Shown: positions 5,001 to 12,100 of the stretch, piece after piece
Position numbering within the stretch: the first letter of the stretch is position 1
How the letters are laid out: every line of letters begins with the position of its first letter
NCBI GenBank assembly: GCA_910586865.1
Contig: CAJUIY010000046.1
Span: forward strand, 1 to 13,189
Length of the DNA stretch: 13,189 nucleotides
Source of the DNA: an uncultured Bacilli bacterium
GTDB lineage: Bacteria; Bacillota_I; Bacilli_A; RF39; UBA660
Reading direction: 5' to 3'
Translations under genes and position numbers: made by a program
Notes under the pieces: generated by a model
What the model was told of the DNA's origin: nothing
Database searches by the model: none
What the model saw: the letters and a program-made list of their open reading frames with translations, nothing else

Positions 5001-5085
5001 AAAAAGACCTCGTACCGCAAATACGAAGTCAAAATACAGAATGAAAAAATAAAATCAACCACGATTAGTATTTAATCTCTTCTGT
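4999..5085 (-). ncRNA. Candidate ~87-nt small RNA on minus, with promoter and intrinsic terminator
   Basis: A promoter TTGATA-N17-TATAAT on minus (5092-5120) predicts a start near 5085. The RNA ends at hairpin GACTTCGTA/TACGAGGTC (plus 5006-5014 with 5022-5030, one mismatch, 7-nt loop) followed by seven U (4999-5005). Internal pairing (ACAGAA with TTCTGT, and GATTA with TAATC) gives it structure. It contains no ORF with an SD. Its U-tract overlaps the stop codon of the convergent zinc-ribbon gene, and its promoter lies back to back with the recombinase leader. A 14-nt segment (5057-5070) is exactly complementary to the minus-strand leader at 1844-1857. Confidence 0.6.
5006..5030 (-). terminator. 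Intrinsic terminator of the minus-strand small RNA
   Basis: Nine-base arms with one mismatch enclose CCGCAAA (plus sense). On minus the stem runs into seven T (4999-5005). On plus, the stem is preceded by the A-run and has no T-run after it, so it acts only on minus. Confidence 0.65.
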
Positions 5086-5091
5086 GCTTTC

Positions 5092-5120
5092 ATTATAGCA
5101 TAGAACGTAGATTTTATCAA
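5092..5120 (-). promoter_or_regulatory. Promoter of the small RNA: TTGATA-N17-TATAAT
   Basis: The -10 (plus 5092-5097) is full consensus and the -35 (5115-5120) matches at five of six positions, with ideal spacing. It is among the best promoters in the window and drives no protein gene, which is the main argument for a small RNA. Confidence 0.7.
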
Positions 5121-5145
5121 TAAAATTTAAAGGAAGGTGCTTATA

Positions 5146-6537
5146 ATGAAAGAAGAATCGAAAGATATAATAAAAAAAATTATACATGCAGTTTTATATA
5201 TACGTGTATCGACCGAAGAACAAGTAAGACACGGATACTCTATTGATTCTCAAAAAGCTAGATTAAAAGAGTATTGTAAAGAAAAAGGATATAAAATAGT
5301 AGATATTTATATCGATGAAGGAAAGTCAGCTAGAGCAAAATTAAAAAATAGAAAAGAACTATTAAAATTAATAAAAGATGCCAAAGAAGAAAAGTTTGAT
5401 AGAGTCGTTTTTTGGAGACTTGATAGATGGTTTAGAAACATAGCTGACTACTATAAAATCCAAGAAGTGCTAGATGCTCACAAAATAAGTTGGGAATGTA
5501 GTGATGAAGAATATGACACTTATACTTCAAATGGAAGATTATATTTAAATATAAAATTATCTATAGCGCAAAACGAATCCGATCAAACTGGGGATAGAAT
5601 TCGATTTAATTTTAAAAATATGATAGACCAAGGAAAGGCTATAACTGGTTCTCATGCAGTCCCTCTCGGTTATATGGTCGCAGGAGAAGAAAAAAATAAG
5701 AAAGTAGTTAAAAATCCAGATACAGAACAGATGGCAATAGATATGTTAGATTATGTTAGAAAATGTGGAAGTATCCGAGGGACTGTTTTATATATTAATG
5801 AAAAATATAATAAAACTATATGTTATGATAGTATGCGCCATTATTTGACGAATACTAAATATTACGGTTATTATCGAGGTAACGATAATTATTGTGAGGC
5901 TTATATAACAAAAGAGGAATTTGACTATATACAATCCTTAATCAAACAAAACGTAAGACATAATAAAAGATATGACTATATATTTAGTAGTTTGATACGT
6001 TGCCCTCTTTGTGGTAGTAAACTTTCTGGAATAACTACAAAGTGTAAAAATGGTGCTTTTAAATATGCAGGATATAGATGTAATCATGCATATAATGATA
6101 ATCTATGCACATATAGAAAAAAAGTCGGAGAAAATGTATTAGAAGAATATCTATTATCGAATTTAAAACAAGAAATAACTAAACATATATATAGCATTCA
6201 AAAAATAGAAGATAGTAATGAAAATTTAGAGAAAAAATACGATATTGATAAAATTAAGAAGAAACTTTCTAAATTAACTGACTTATATATGAATGATAAA
6301 ATTTTAAGAGAAAAATATGATGAAGAATTTGAAAAATTAAATAACCAATTAAAAGAAGCAAGTCTACCAAAAGAAAGAAAAAGTAGAAATCTAAACAAAT
6401 ATAAAGATTTAATTGATTCTAATATGTTAGAGGTTTATAATAAATTAAATAATAATTCTAAACGTATGTTTTGGGCAAAATATATAGATTATATAGAAAA
6501 AGATATGGATGACGAATACCATATTTACTTTAAATAG
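5146..6537 (+). CDS. Large serine recombinase (integrase) of the prophage-like element
   Basis: The 463-residue protein has an N-terminal resolvase-type catalytic domain with LYIRVSTEEQ (nucleophile Ser22), RLDRWFRN near 91-98 and QNESDQTGDRI near 142-152. A recombinase domain follows (SHAVPLGYMV and onward), then a zinc ribbon (RCPLCGSKLSG, later YRCNHAYNDNLC), a coiled-coil segment and a C-terminal tail. Such enzymes integrate DNA by joining attP and attB with a two-base core. I start at ATG 5146 (AAGGAAGG upstream) rather than the in-frame GTG at 5137, which overlaps the SD. The gene ends about 15 bases before the switch to ABC-ATPase sequence, which places it next to its own att site and ties it to the ATPase disruption. 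Confidence 0.93.
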   Translation: MKEESKDIIKKIIHAVLYIRVSTEEQVRHGYSIDSQKARLKEYCKEKGYKIVDIYIDEGKSARAKLKNRKELLKLIKDAKEEKFDRVVFWRLDRWFRNIADYYKIQEVLDAHKISWECSDEEYDTYTSNGRLYLNIKLSIAQNESDQTGDRIRFNFKNMIDQGKAITGSHAVPLGYMVAGEEKNKKVVKNPDTEQMAIDMLDYVRKCGSIRGTVLYINEKYNKTICYDSMRHYLTNTKYYGYYRGNDNYCEAYITKEEFDYIQSLIKQNVRHNKRYDYIFSSLIRCPLCGSKLSGITTKCKNGAFKYAGYRCNHAYNDNLCTYRKKVGENVLEEYLLSNLKQEITKHIYSIQKIEDSNENLEKKYDIDKIKKKLSKLTDLYMNDKILREKYDEEFEKLNNQLKEASLPKERKSRNLNKYKDLIDSNMLEVYNKLNNNSKRMFWAKYIDYIEKDMDDEYHIYFK

Positions 6538-6539
6538 AC

Positions 6540-6560
6540 ATTAGGTACTAACACGACGAG
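6540..6560. other. Element-host junction (attR-like) inside an ABC ATPase gene
   Basis: Reading the ATPase frame backward from 6842, it stays family-like to GAC GAG (6555-6560, the Walker B Asp-Glu). The codon before is CAC (His), where the family has a hydrophobic residue, and a TAA occurs at 6549. The crossover therefore lies at about 6550-6555. The partner attL, with the ATPase 5' part, is outside the window. Confidence 0.65.
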
Positions 6561-6842
6561 GCATTTTCTGCTCTTGATTACCAAACCAGACTTGCTTTAA
6601 GTGATGATATTTATAAAATAATAAAAAAAGAAGGAAAAACGGCTATTTTAGTTACTCATGATTTAGCAGAAGCAGTTAGTTTATCAGATCGAATTATTGT
6701 CTTAACCAAAAGACCTTCAACCATCAAAAAAATATATGAAATAAAGTTCTCAAAAAAATCAACTCCTATAAATAATAGAAAATGTCCAGAATTTTCAAAA
6801 TATTATGATCAGATTTGGAGGGATTTAGATGTCCACATATAG
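6552..6842 (+). pseudogene. 3' fragment of SsuB/TauB-type ABC transporter ATPase, interrupted by the integrated element
   Basis: About 96 residues of an open frame begin DEAFSALDYQTR (Walker B end and D-loop), followed by the switch region AILVTHDLAEAVSLSDRIIV, then a tail ending RDLDVHI. This is the C-terminal portion of a nitrate/sulfonate/taurine/thiamine-precursor type importer ATPase, which powers uptake by hydrolysing ATP under the permease. Walker A, the Q-loop and signature motif are absent, and no start codon or SD precedes the fragment. The break coincides with the recombinase-proximal element end. It overlaps the permease ATG by 14 bases, the normal operon arrangement. If the element excises precisely, the gene should be restored, so it is interrupted rather than decayed. 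Confidence 0.85.
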
Positions 6843-7455
6843 TAAAGAACATAAAGAATATCTAAAAAAACAAAAAAAAGAAAAAATCATCGTGATAGCA
6901 TCTCAAATACTCATTGTCTTAAGCTTTCTTATTATTTGGGAATTGATTGTAAAATTTAAATTAGTGAATACTTTTCTATCCTCTTCCCCTAGTAAAGTTC
7001 TTGAAACCACGATTGGTTTAATAAAAGATCATACTTTATTTAATCATATCTGGATTACTACTTATGAAACCATGATTAGTTTTCTTATCGCAACCTTAGT
7101 TGGTCTAATCGTAGGAGCTAGCTTATGGTGGAATAAAATAGTAGCTAAAATTATAGAACCGTATTTAACCATATTAAATTCCTTACCAAAAGTTGCACTT
7201 GGGCCATTAATTATTATTTGGGTAGGAGCTAGCATTCATTCTATTATATTTATGGCCTTACTCATTACTATTTTCATCTCTATTATTAATATATATAATG
7301 GATTTAACTTAACAGAGGAAAGTTACATCACTTTATTAAAATCTTTAAAAGCAAATAAATTTCAAATATTCTTCAAAGTAATTTTACCAAGTAATTACCA
7401 AAATATTATGAATACTTTAAAAGTAAATATTAGTATGAGTTTAATTGGGATGTAA
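6829..7455 (+). pseudogene. SsuC/TauC-type ABC transporter permease truncated near the C-terminus by a second insertion
   Basis: The ATG at 6829 has GGAGG upstream. The 208 visible residues give a basic N-terminus, the first membrane helix (IVIASQILIVLSFLIIWELI) and the core of a binding-protein-dependent permease with EPYLTILNSLPKVALGPLII, then LKANKFQIFFKVILPSNYQN, the coupling-helix region. Family members usually reach about 250-270 residues, and after LKVNISMSLIG the family normally continues with a further membrane segment. Here the frame instead hits Met-stop at 7450-7455, and the following sequence is the tail of a converging recombinase gene. I infer that a second serine-recombinase element is inserted at about 7448-7455. 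The missing end does not recur in the window. Confidence 0.82.
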
Positions 7456-7486
7456 GTCATACAGGGAAAAAAGACTATTTTTTTAA
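7445..7486. other. Second element-host junction inside the permease gene
   Basis: Permease similarity stops at about 7449 and a foreign stop follows at 7453. The recombinase gene on minus ends at 7487, leaving under 40 bases for an att half-site and a weak A/T-rich terminator-like stretch. The exact crossover cannot be fixed without the other end. Confidence 0.55.
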
Positions 7487-8923
7487 TTAGCTTACGCTAA
7501 TTCTCCATTTAATACTTAATGTATTATCCTCAATTATTACTTTCTCTACTAAATGTTCAATGATAGTTCTTTGCTCTTCAAAGGTCATACACTTCCAAAT
7601 AGTACCTAAGCTATTCACATTTCGAAATCCAGTTTGTTGTTTTTGCCGTTTTTTTATCTTTAGAAGAAATTCTTCTGCTTGTTTTTTTTCTTTCGTAAGT
7701 TTTTCTATTTTCTCTTTTATTTCAACTTCTAAAATACCATCTGCGATAAAAGAAATTAAATTATCTAATTGTTTGTTTATTTTATCAATTCTAAACCTTA
7801 TTTCCTCTTCTTGATTTACTTCTGATAAAGGAAAAGTACTTTTTAACAAAGTATCACTTATTTTCATAGCAAACAAGTTTTCCAATACCCCATCTTCTAT
7901 TTGGAAACTATCCCACTTTTTATTATTACAATTCGGATCTTTAATGAGTTTCGGTTTGCTTTTTTGTCTTGAATAACAATAACAAATCATTCTTTTTCCC
8001 CATTTTTGATATCGATACTTTGCTCCACATTTTCCGCAATAAATTTTCCCCGATAATAGATAATGTTTGGCACCTTTACCCTTGCTACGATTTTTTTCTA
8101 CCTCTAATAATTGTTCATATTCCTTTTTTGTAAGAATCGCTTCATGCTTTCCCTGAAATAATTCTTCTTTATAGGGAATGAACCCGAGATTTGTTTTGTT
8201 GAGTAAAATTTTTTGAATCATGCTTTCATCTATTCCCATTAATTTTTCTATTTGTGGATAACTATACCCTTGCAATCTTAAAGATTTCATTCTATCAAAG
8301 ATTTTTTTTCTTTCTTTGTTTACAATAAGTTCTCCTTTTTCTTTATCATAATCGTAAGCAAAAGGGATTTTACCTCCACCTCTCCATAATCCATCTTCTG
8401 CTCTTTTCTTTAGGCCTAACTTTGTCCTTTCTAAAATAGTTTCCCTCTCTAACTGAGCAAACACTGATAAAATACCAATCATGGCTTTACCAAAGGGAGT
8501 TGTTGTATCAAAGTTTTCTCTAATAGAAATAAATCCACAATTATATTTATTGAAAACTTCTTCTATCAGATATAGTGTATCCTTTTGACTACGAGAAATT
8601 CTATCTAACTTAAAAACTAACACACAATCAATTTTTCCATCCTTAATGTCACTGATTAACTCTTGCATTTTTGGTCTATCTAAATTTTTTCCACTAAATC
8701 CAGGATCCATATATATAACATAGTTACTCCACTCTTTACTTTTCAAATAAGCAGTTACTAACTCAATTTGAGTTTCAATCGAATAACCTTCTACTTGAGA
8801 ATCGGTTGACACTCTAACATAGATAGCTTTCTTTCGTATAAAAGTATGTTGACTTCCTCTTTGTTTACTGATAAATATCAATCTTCCTTTTTCATATCTG
8901 TTTATTTTTAATTTACAATACAA
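7487..8923 (-). CDS. Large serine recombinase of the second element; start codon unclear
   Basis: The catalytic domain has KKAIYVRVSTDSQVEGYSIE (nucleophile Ser39 if counted from 8923), VFKLDRISRSQKD and FAQLERETILERTKLGL. A recombinase domain, the zinc ribbon IYCGKCGAKYRY, a second cysteine pair, a coiled coil and a C-terminal tail follow. It is a different subfamily from the first recombinase (classic LERETI versus QNESDQTGDRI), so this is not a duplication. The frame is open from a TTG at 8923 that has no SD. The only good SD (AAAGGAAG, 8883-8890) is followed in frame by TTG one base away and then ATA and ATC, not ATG. The natural start may thus be non-canonical or mutated, and activity is uncertain although the catalytic residues are intact. 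Confidence 0.88.
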   Translation of the reverse strand: MYCKLKINRYEKGRLIFISKQRGSQHTFIRKKAIYVRVSTDSQVEGYSIETQIELVTAYLKSKEWSNYVIYMDPGFSGKNLDRPKMQELISDIKDGKIDCVLVFKLDRISRSQKDTLYLIEEVFNKYNCGFISIRENFDTTTPFGKAMIGILSVFAQLERETILERTKLGLKKRAEDGLWRGGGKIPFAYDYDKEKGELIVNKERKKIFDRMKSLRLQGYSYPQIEKLMGIDESMIQKILLNKTNLGFIPYKEELFQGKHEAILTKKEYEQLLEVEKNRSKGKGAKHYLLSGKIYCGKCGAKYRYQKWGKRMICYCYSRQKSKPKLIKDPNCNNKKWDSFQIEDGVLENLFAMKISDTLLKSTFPLSEVNQEEEIRFRIDKINKQLDNLISFIADGILEVEIKEKIEKLTKEKKQAEEFLLKIKKRQKQQTGFRNVNSLGTIWKCMTFEEQRTIIEHLVEKVIIEDNTLSIKWRISVS

Positions 8924-8945
8924 TATATTGTTAAAACAAAAAGCC

Positions 8946-9059
8946 TTAGTTAAGTTTCTTTATATACTTATTAATAAGTGCATACACATATTTTTCACGT
9001 AAAGTAACTTTTTCAGGTTGAAATAATTTTTCATTTTTATCATAATTTTTTACTATCAT
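8946..9059 (-). CDS. 37-aa small protein upstream of the second recombinase
   Basis: An ATG at 9059 follows AGAAAGGTGAT and opens 37 codons: MIVKNYDKNEKLFQPEKVTL and then REKYVYALINKYIKKLN. It is basic and largely helical, with no membrane segment. Its stop is 22 bases before the recombinase frame, so it is the first gene of a two-gene operon. Small accessory proteins beside large serine recombinases can be directionality factors or partner peptides, but no homology is claimed. The strong SD and clean spacing make it a likely real gene. Confidence 0.55.
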   Translation of the reverse strand: MIVKNYDKNEKLFQPEKVTLREKYVYALINKYIKKLN

Positions 9060-9070
9060 TACCAATCACC

Positions 9071-9115
9071 TTTCTCTTTATTATATTTTTATAAGAGAAA
9101 ACTAATTCTTATCAA
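9071..9115 (-). promoter_or_regulatory. Promoter of the small-protein/recombinase operon with flanking inverted repeat
   Basis: TTGATA (plus 9110-9115) and TATAAA (9088-9093) are 16 bases apart on minus. An inverted repeat TTTCTCTT (9071-9078) / AAGAGAAA (9093-9100) straddles the -10 and ends at the SD of the 37-aa gene, a good place for a repressor or a leader hairpin. Both elements are moderate in strength. Confidence 0.45.
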
Positions 9116-9131
9116 AATAATTTATTCATAC

Positions 9132-9172
9132 AAAAAACACTTCTTTCTCCTATTCTTCGGCTAAAAAAGTGT
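9132..9172 (-). terminator. Intrinsic terminator of the surface-protein gene
   Basis: Arms at 9163-9172 and 9137-9146 (ACACTT core, ten pairs with one G-U on minus) enclose 16 bases, and six U follow (complement of 9132-9137). It begins 12 bases past the stop of the large gene and separates it from the recombinase operon. Confidence 0.65.
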
Positions 9173-9184
9173 CTTATCTATATT

Positions 9185-12100
9185 TTACTCTTCTATTGTT
9201 CCTTGTTTTGAATTGAAATAAACAAAGATAATTCCAGATAGAATCACAAAGATTCCTATAATAGGTGTATAAATAGAAGAATTGGTATTGGTATCAGGAA
9301 CTTCAACCATAGTAGCCTCTCCATTGATATTTAAAACACCGTCTTGATTATTTCCTCCTGGATTAACATTCATTCCTGGTTTATTTGTTGTTCCTCCATT
9401 ATTGGTGTTGTCATCTGTTCCTGGCTTATTCGTTGTTCCATCATTATTGGTATTATCATCTGCTCCTGGTTTATTTGTTGTTCCATCATTATTGGTGTTG
9501 TCATCTGCTCCTGGTTTATTTGTTGTTCCATCATTATTGTTGTTGTCATCTGCTCCTGGTTTATTCGTCGTTCCATCATTATTGTTGTTGTCATCTGTTC
9601 CCGGTTTATTTGTTGTTCCATCATTATTGGTGTTGTCATCTGCTCCTGGTTTATTCGTTGTTCCATCATTATTAGTATTATCATCTGCTCCTGGTTTATC
9701 AGTATTCTTCTTTATCCAACTCACAGTTGCAATAGCCTCTCCCTTATTCCCTTCTTTATCTACAAACTCAAATGTAAATGTTCCATTTTCGGTAAAGGTG
9801 TAAGAGGTTTTTCCATCGTTATTCGTTACGGTGATTTCTGTACTTGGATTTACTAAAGTAGCAGTTACATTTTTATCGGTTTCTGTAGTAATATCATATT
9901 GAATATTTGCCGTTGGAACTACTCTTTTTGTCGCATCTTCATATAGATTAAACATTCTCGCGGCTATAAATGACCCTCCACCAGCTGATGATGTTTTTGT
10001 TCCTACTATTTTTATATATTGCAATTTCATAGGATTATCAAAAGTAATTGTTTTGACTGTCTCATCATTTTTCCATGTTACTTTTCCAATTTCTTGATAA
10101 GTTTTTCCATCTAAACTTCCTAGTATTTGGCCTTCTAGAATTTTTCCATTTCCTCCACCTGCTGGTACATAATCGAATGCCGATAAATAAATTGGTGTAT
10201 CTACTTTGATTGTAATAAACTTATCGTTATCAGAACCATTCCATGCTGAATGCCAATTAGTATGATAATTTCCATCTATCGCATTCTTCGCATATCTTCC
10301 TTGTCCTGTTGCTTCTGTCGATACATTTTCTATTGATAAATGAGATATTGGCACATATTTCTTTTTCTCATCCACAATATCTTTCGTATAATCTAACATA
10401 ACAGATTCACTTGCTAAATATACTCCTGTTTTTCCTACTCTTACCTCAACTGTCTTATCTCCGGTTAAATCCGGTTCTTTCTCTTTAAAAGAGGTCCATC
10501 CATCTTTATTTGCAGCTCTTGATTTTTTATTAACCATTCTCCACTCCATGGTATCCGTAGCCCCTATTACTTTATTTTCTAAATCATTGTTATAAATAGT
10601 TTTAGGTGCTTCTTGTTCTTTGATATCTATCTTATAAAGATTCTTTTCATCATAATTAACCCCTACAATATGTACATAAATATCATTGTCCGCTGTTATA
10701 CTATCTAGTTCTTTTTCCGTTAATAATAATTTATGTTCTTCATCTGCGGTAAAAGATACTTCTTTCCATGTCTTCTTACCATCTAGGCTATAATCCCATC
10801 GTACTCCATTTCCATCAAATCGACTAGATAATACAATCTTTCCTGCATTTTCTCCATCAAACGAGAAAGTTGCAATTGAACTATCCATAATTCCTAATAA
10901 GTATTTTGCTTCTGTCCTAGTAACAGATGGTTGATAGACATAATAATTTTCAGCTGTATTATTAGGCACTACGCTTGCTTCTGTTAATATTCTTGTTTGC
11001 AATAATGTAAATCGATAAGAATTTTCGATGCTTGTTAGTTTCGGTTTAATTAAATTTGATAATTGATACATTGGTAATGGAAAATATTTTAGCTTTTCAG
11101 ATAACTCTTCTGCTAAATTATAGTAATCTTCTTCTGTTTTCGTATCACTTGCATTATAAACGTTGATTAATTCATACCATGCATCTATATTTAATGGTTG
11201 AATTTCTAAGGCTTTTCGATAGATTTCTTCTTGTTTTCTTAAATCTCCTTGATAAGAATTACCTAATAAAACCATTTCTTTACTTTTTTCATACGTTGGA
11301 TAGTCATTTAATACTTCTTGCGCTAATGCCATATATACTACTTGATAGGATCCTTTGGTATAACTTGCATTTCCCCAACCAAGTAACATTCTTTCTCCCT
11401 TTTCTGAGCGAGTCCATCCACTAACATCATTATCAATTGCCCAAGCACCTCTTCCTTCTGCATCTTGGGTATAATAGATAATTGCTGCATGCCCTGGTTG
11501 TCCTATGACAGCTGCTGGTATTCCATGTACGGCTCTGATATTAGATCCTGTTTTTGAAATACCTCCACATACTGCTCCTGTTCCAAATTCATTTCGAAAG
11601 TTCATCCATACTTTATAGATTTTCTTTCCTTCACTACTATAAGTTACTCCGTATTTTGAGAATATTCCATCAAACTTTTCATCCCAATAATCCTTTCTTG
11701 CTGAATCATGAAATTCTTCTCTTCCATAATTTGGCCATACATAGGCCATATAAGGATGTGGTGTCAAATATTTCCAAGTCTCTTTTGGATGTGCATCCAT
11801 TTGTTTTTGAGTATACTCATTTAACCATAAGATTTCCTCATCATCTATATGATTATTTAAAACAAATCTCATTTCTTCTACATTATAATTCTCAAACCAT
11901 TTCGTTAAATCAATACTTTCGGAGGCTACAAAATGTCCATCTCCATGCATTTTCTTATAAAGAGCATAACGAGTAACGGCATCCGATTGGTTTTCCTTTA
12001 CACCAGATTGCATCCATAATCCTACTAATTTTGAATGTGTAAGCGAAAGCGTAATTGCCATTTTCTTATATAAATCCCCTAATACTGTACCATATTTGGT

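Larger units (their letters stand above)
1..6553. mobile_element. Right-hand part of a prophage-like element ending in a serine-recombinase attachment junction
   Basis: The span holds a phage-type layout: replication initiator and helicase-loader genes on minus, divergent XRE regulators, an ImmA-like protease, membrane cargo genes, and a large serine recombinase whose 3' end lies about 15 bases from an abrupt switch to ABC-ATPase coding sequence. Recombinase genes next to their own att site are usual for this family. The left end, structural genes and attL lie outside the window, so a complete phage cannot be told from an integrative element or satellite. The right boundary is placed at about 6550-6555 because the ATPase frame becomes family-like only from the Walker B aspartate codon (6555). 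Confidence 0.8.

Noticed and set aside
5000..5145. Possible type I toxin-antitoxin locus around the small RNA
   Set aside because: No short hydrophobic ORF with an SD exists on the opposite strand; the only ATG there (ATGAAAAAATAA) stops after three codons.
7487..8923. Second recombinase as a duplicate of the first
   Set aside because: Catalytic-domain motifs differ clearly (LERETI type versus QNESDQTGDRI type) and the zinc-ribbon regions are not alike beyond the cysteines.
9375..9689. Regular 45-bp repeats resembling a CRISPR array at first sight
   Set aside because: The whole period repeats with no unique spacers, and it encodes an in-frame Asn/Asp-rich stalk in a long gene. It is a coding tandem repeat.
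9344..9856. Several long open frames on both strands over the repeat tract
   Set aside because: They exist because the 45-bp unit happens to lack stops in several frames. They have cyclic Ile/Cys/Ser or Met/Gln composition and no convincing start sites.
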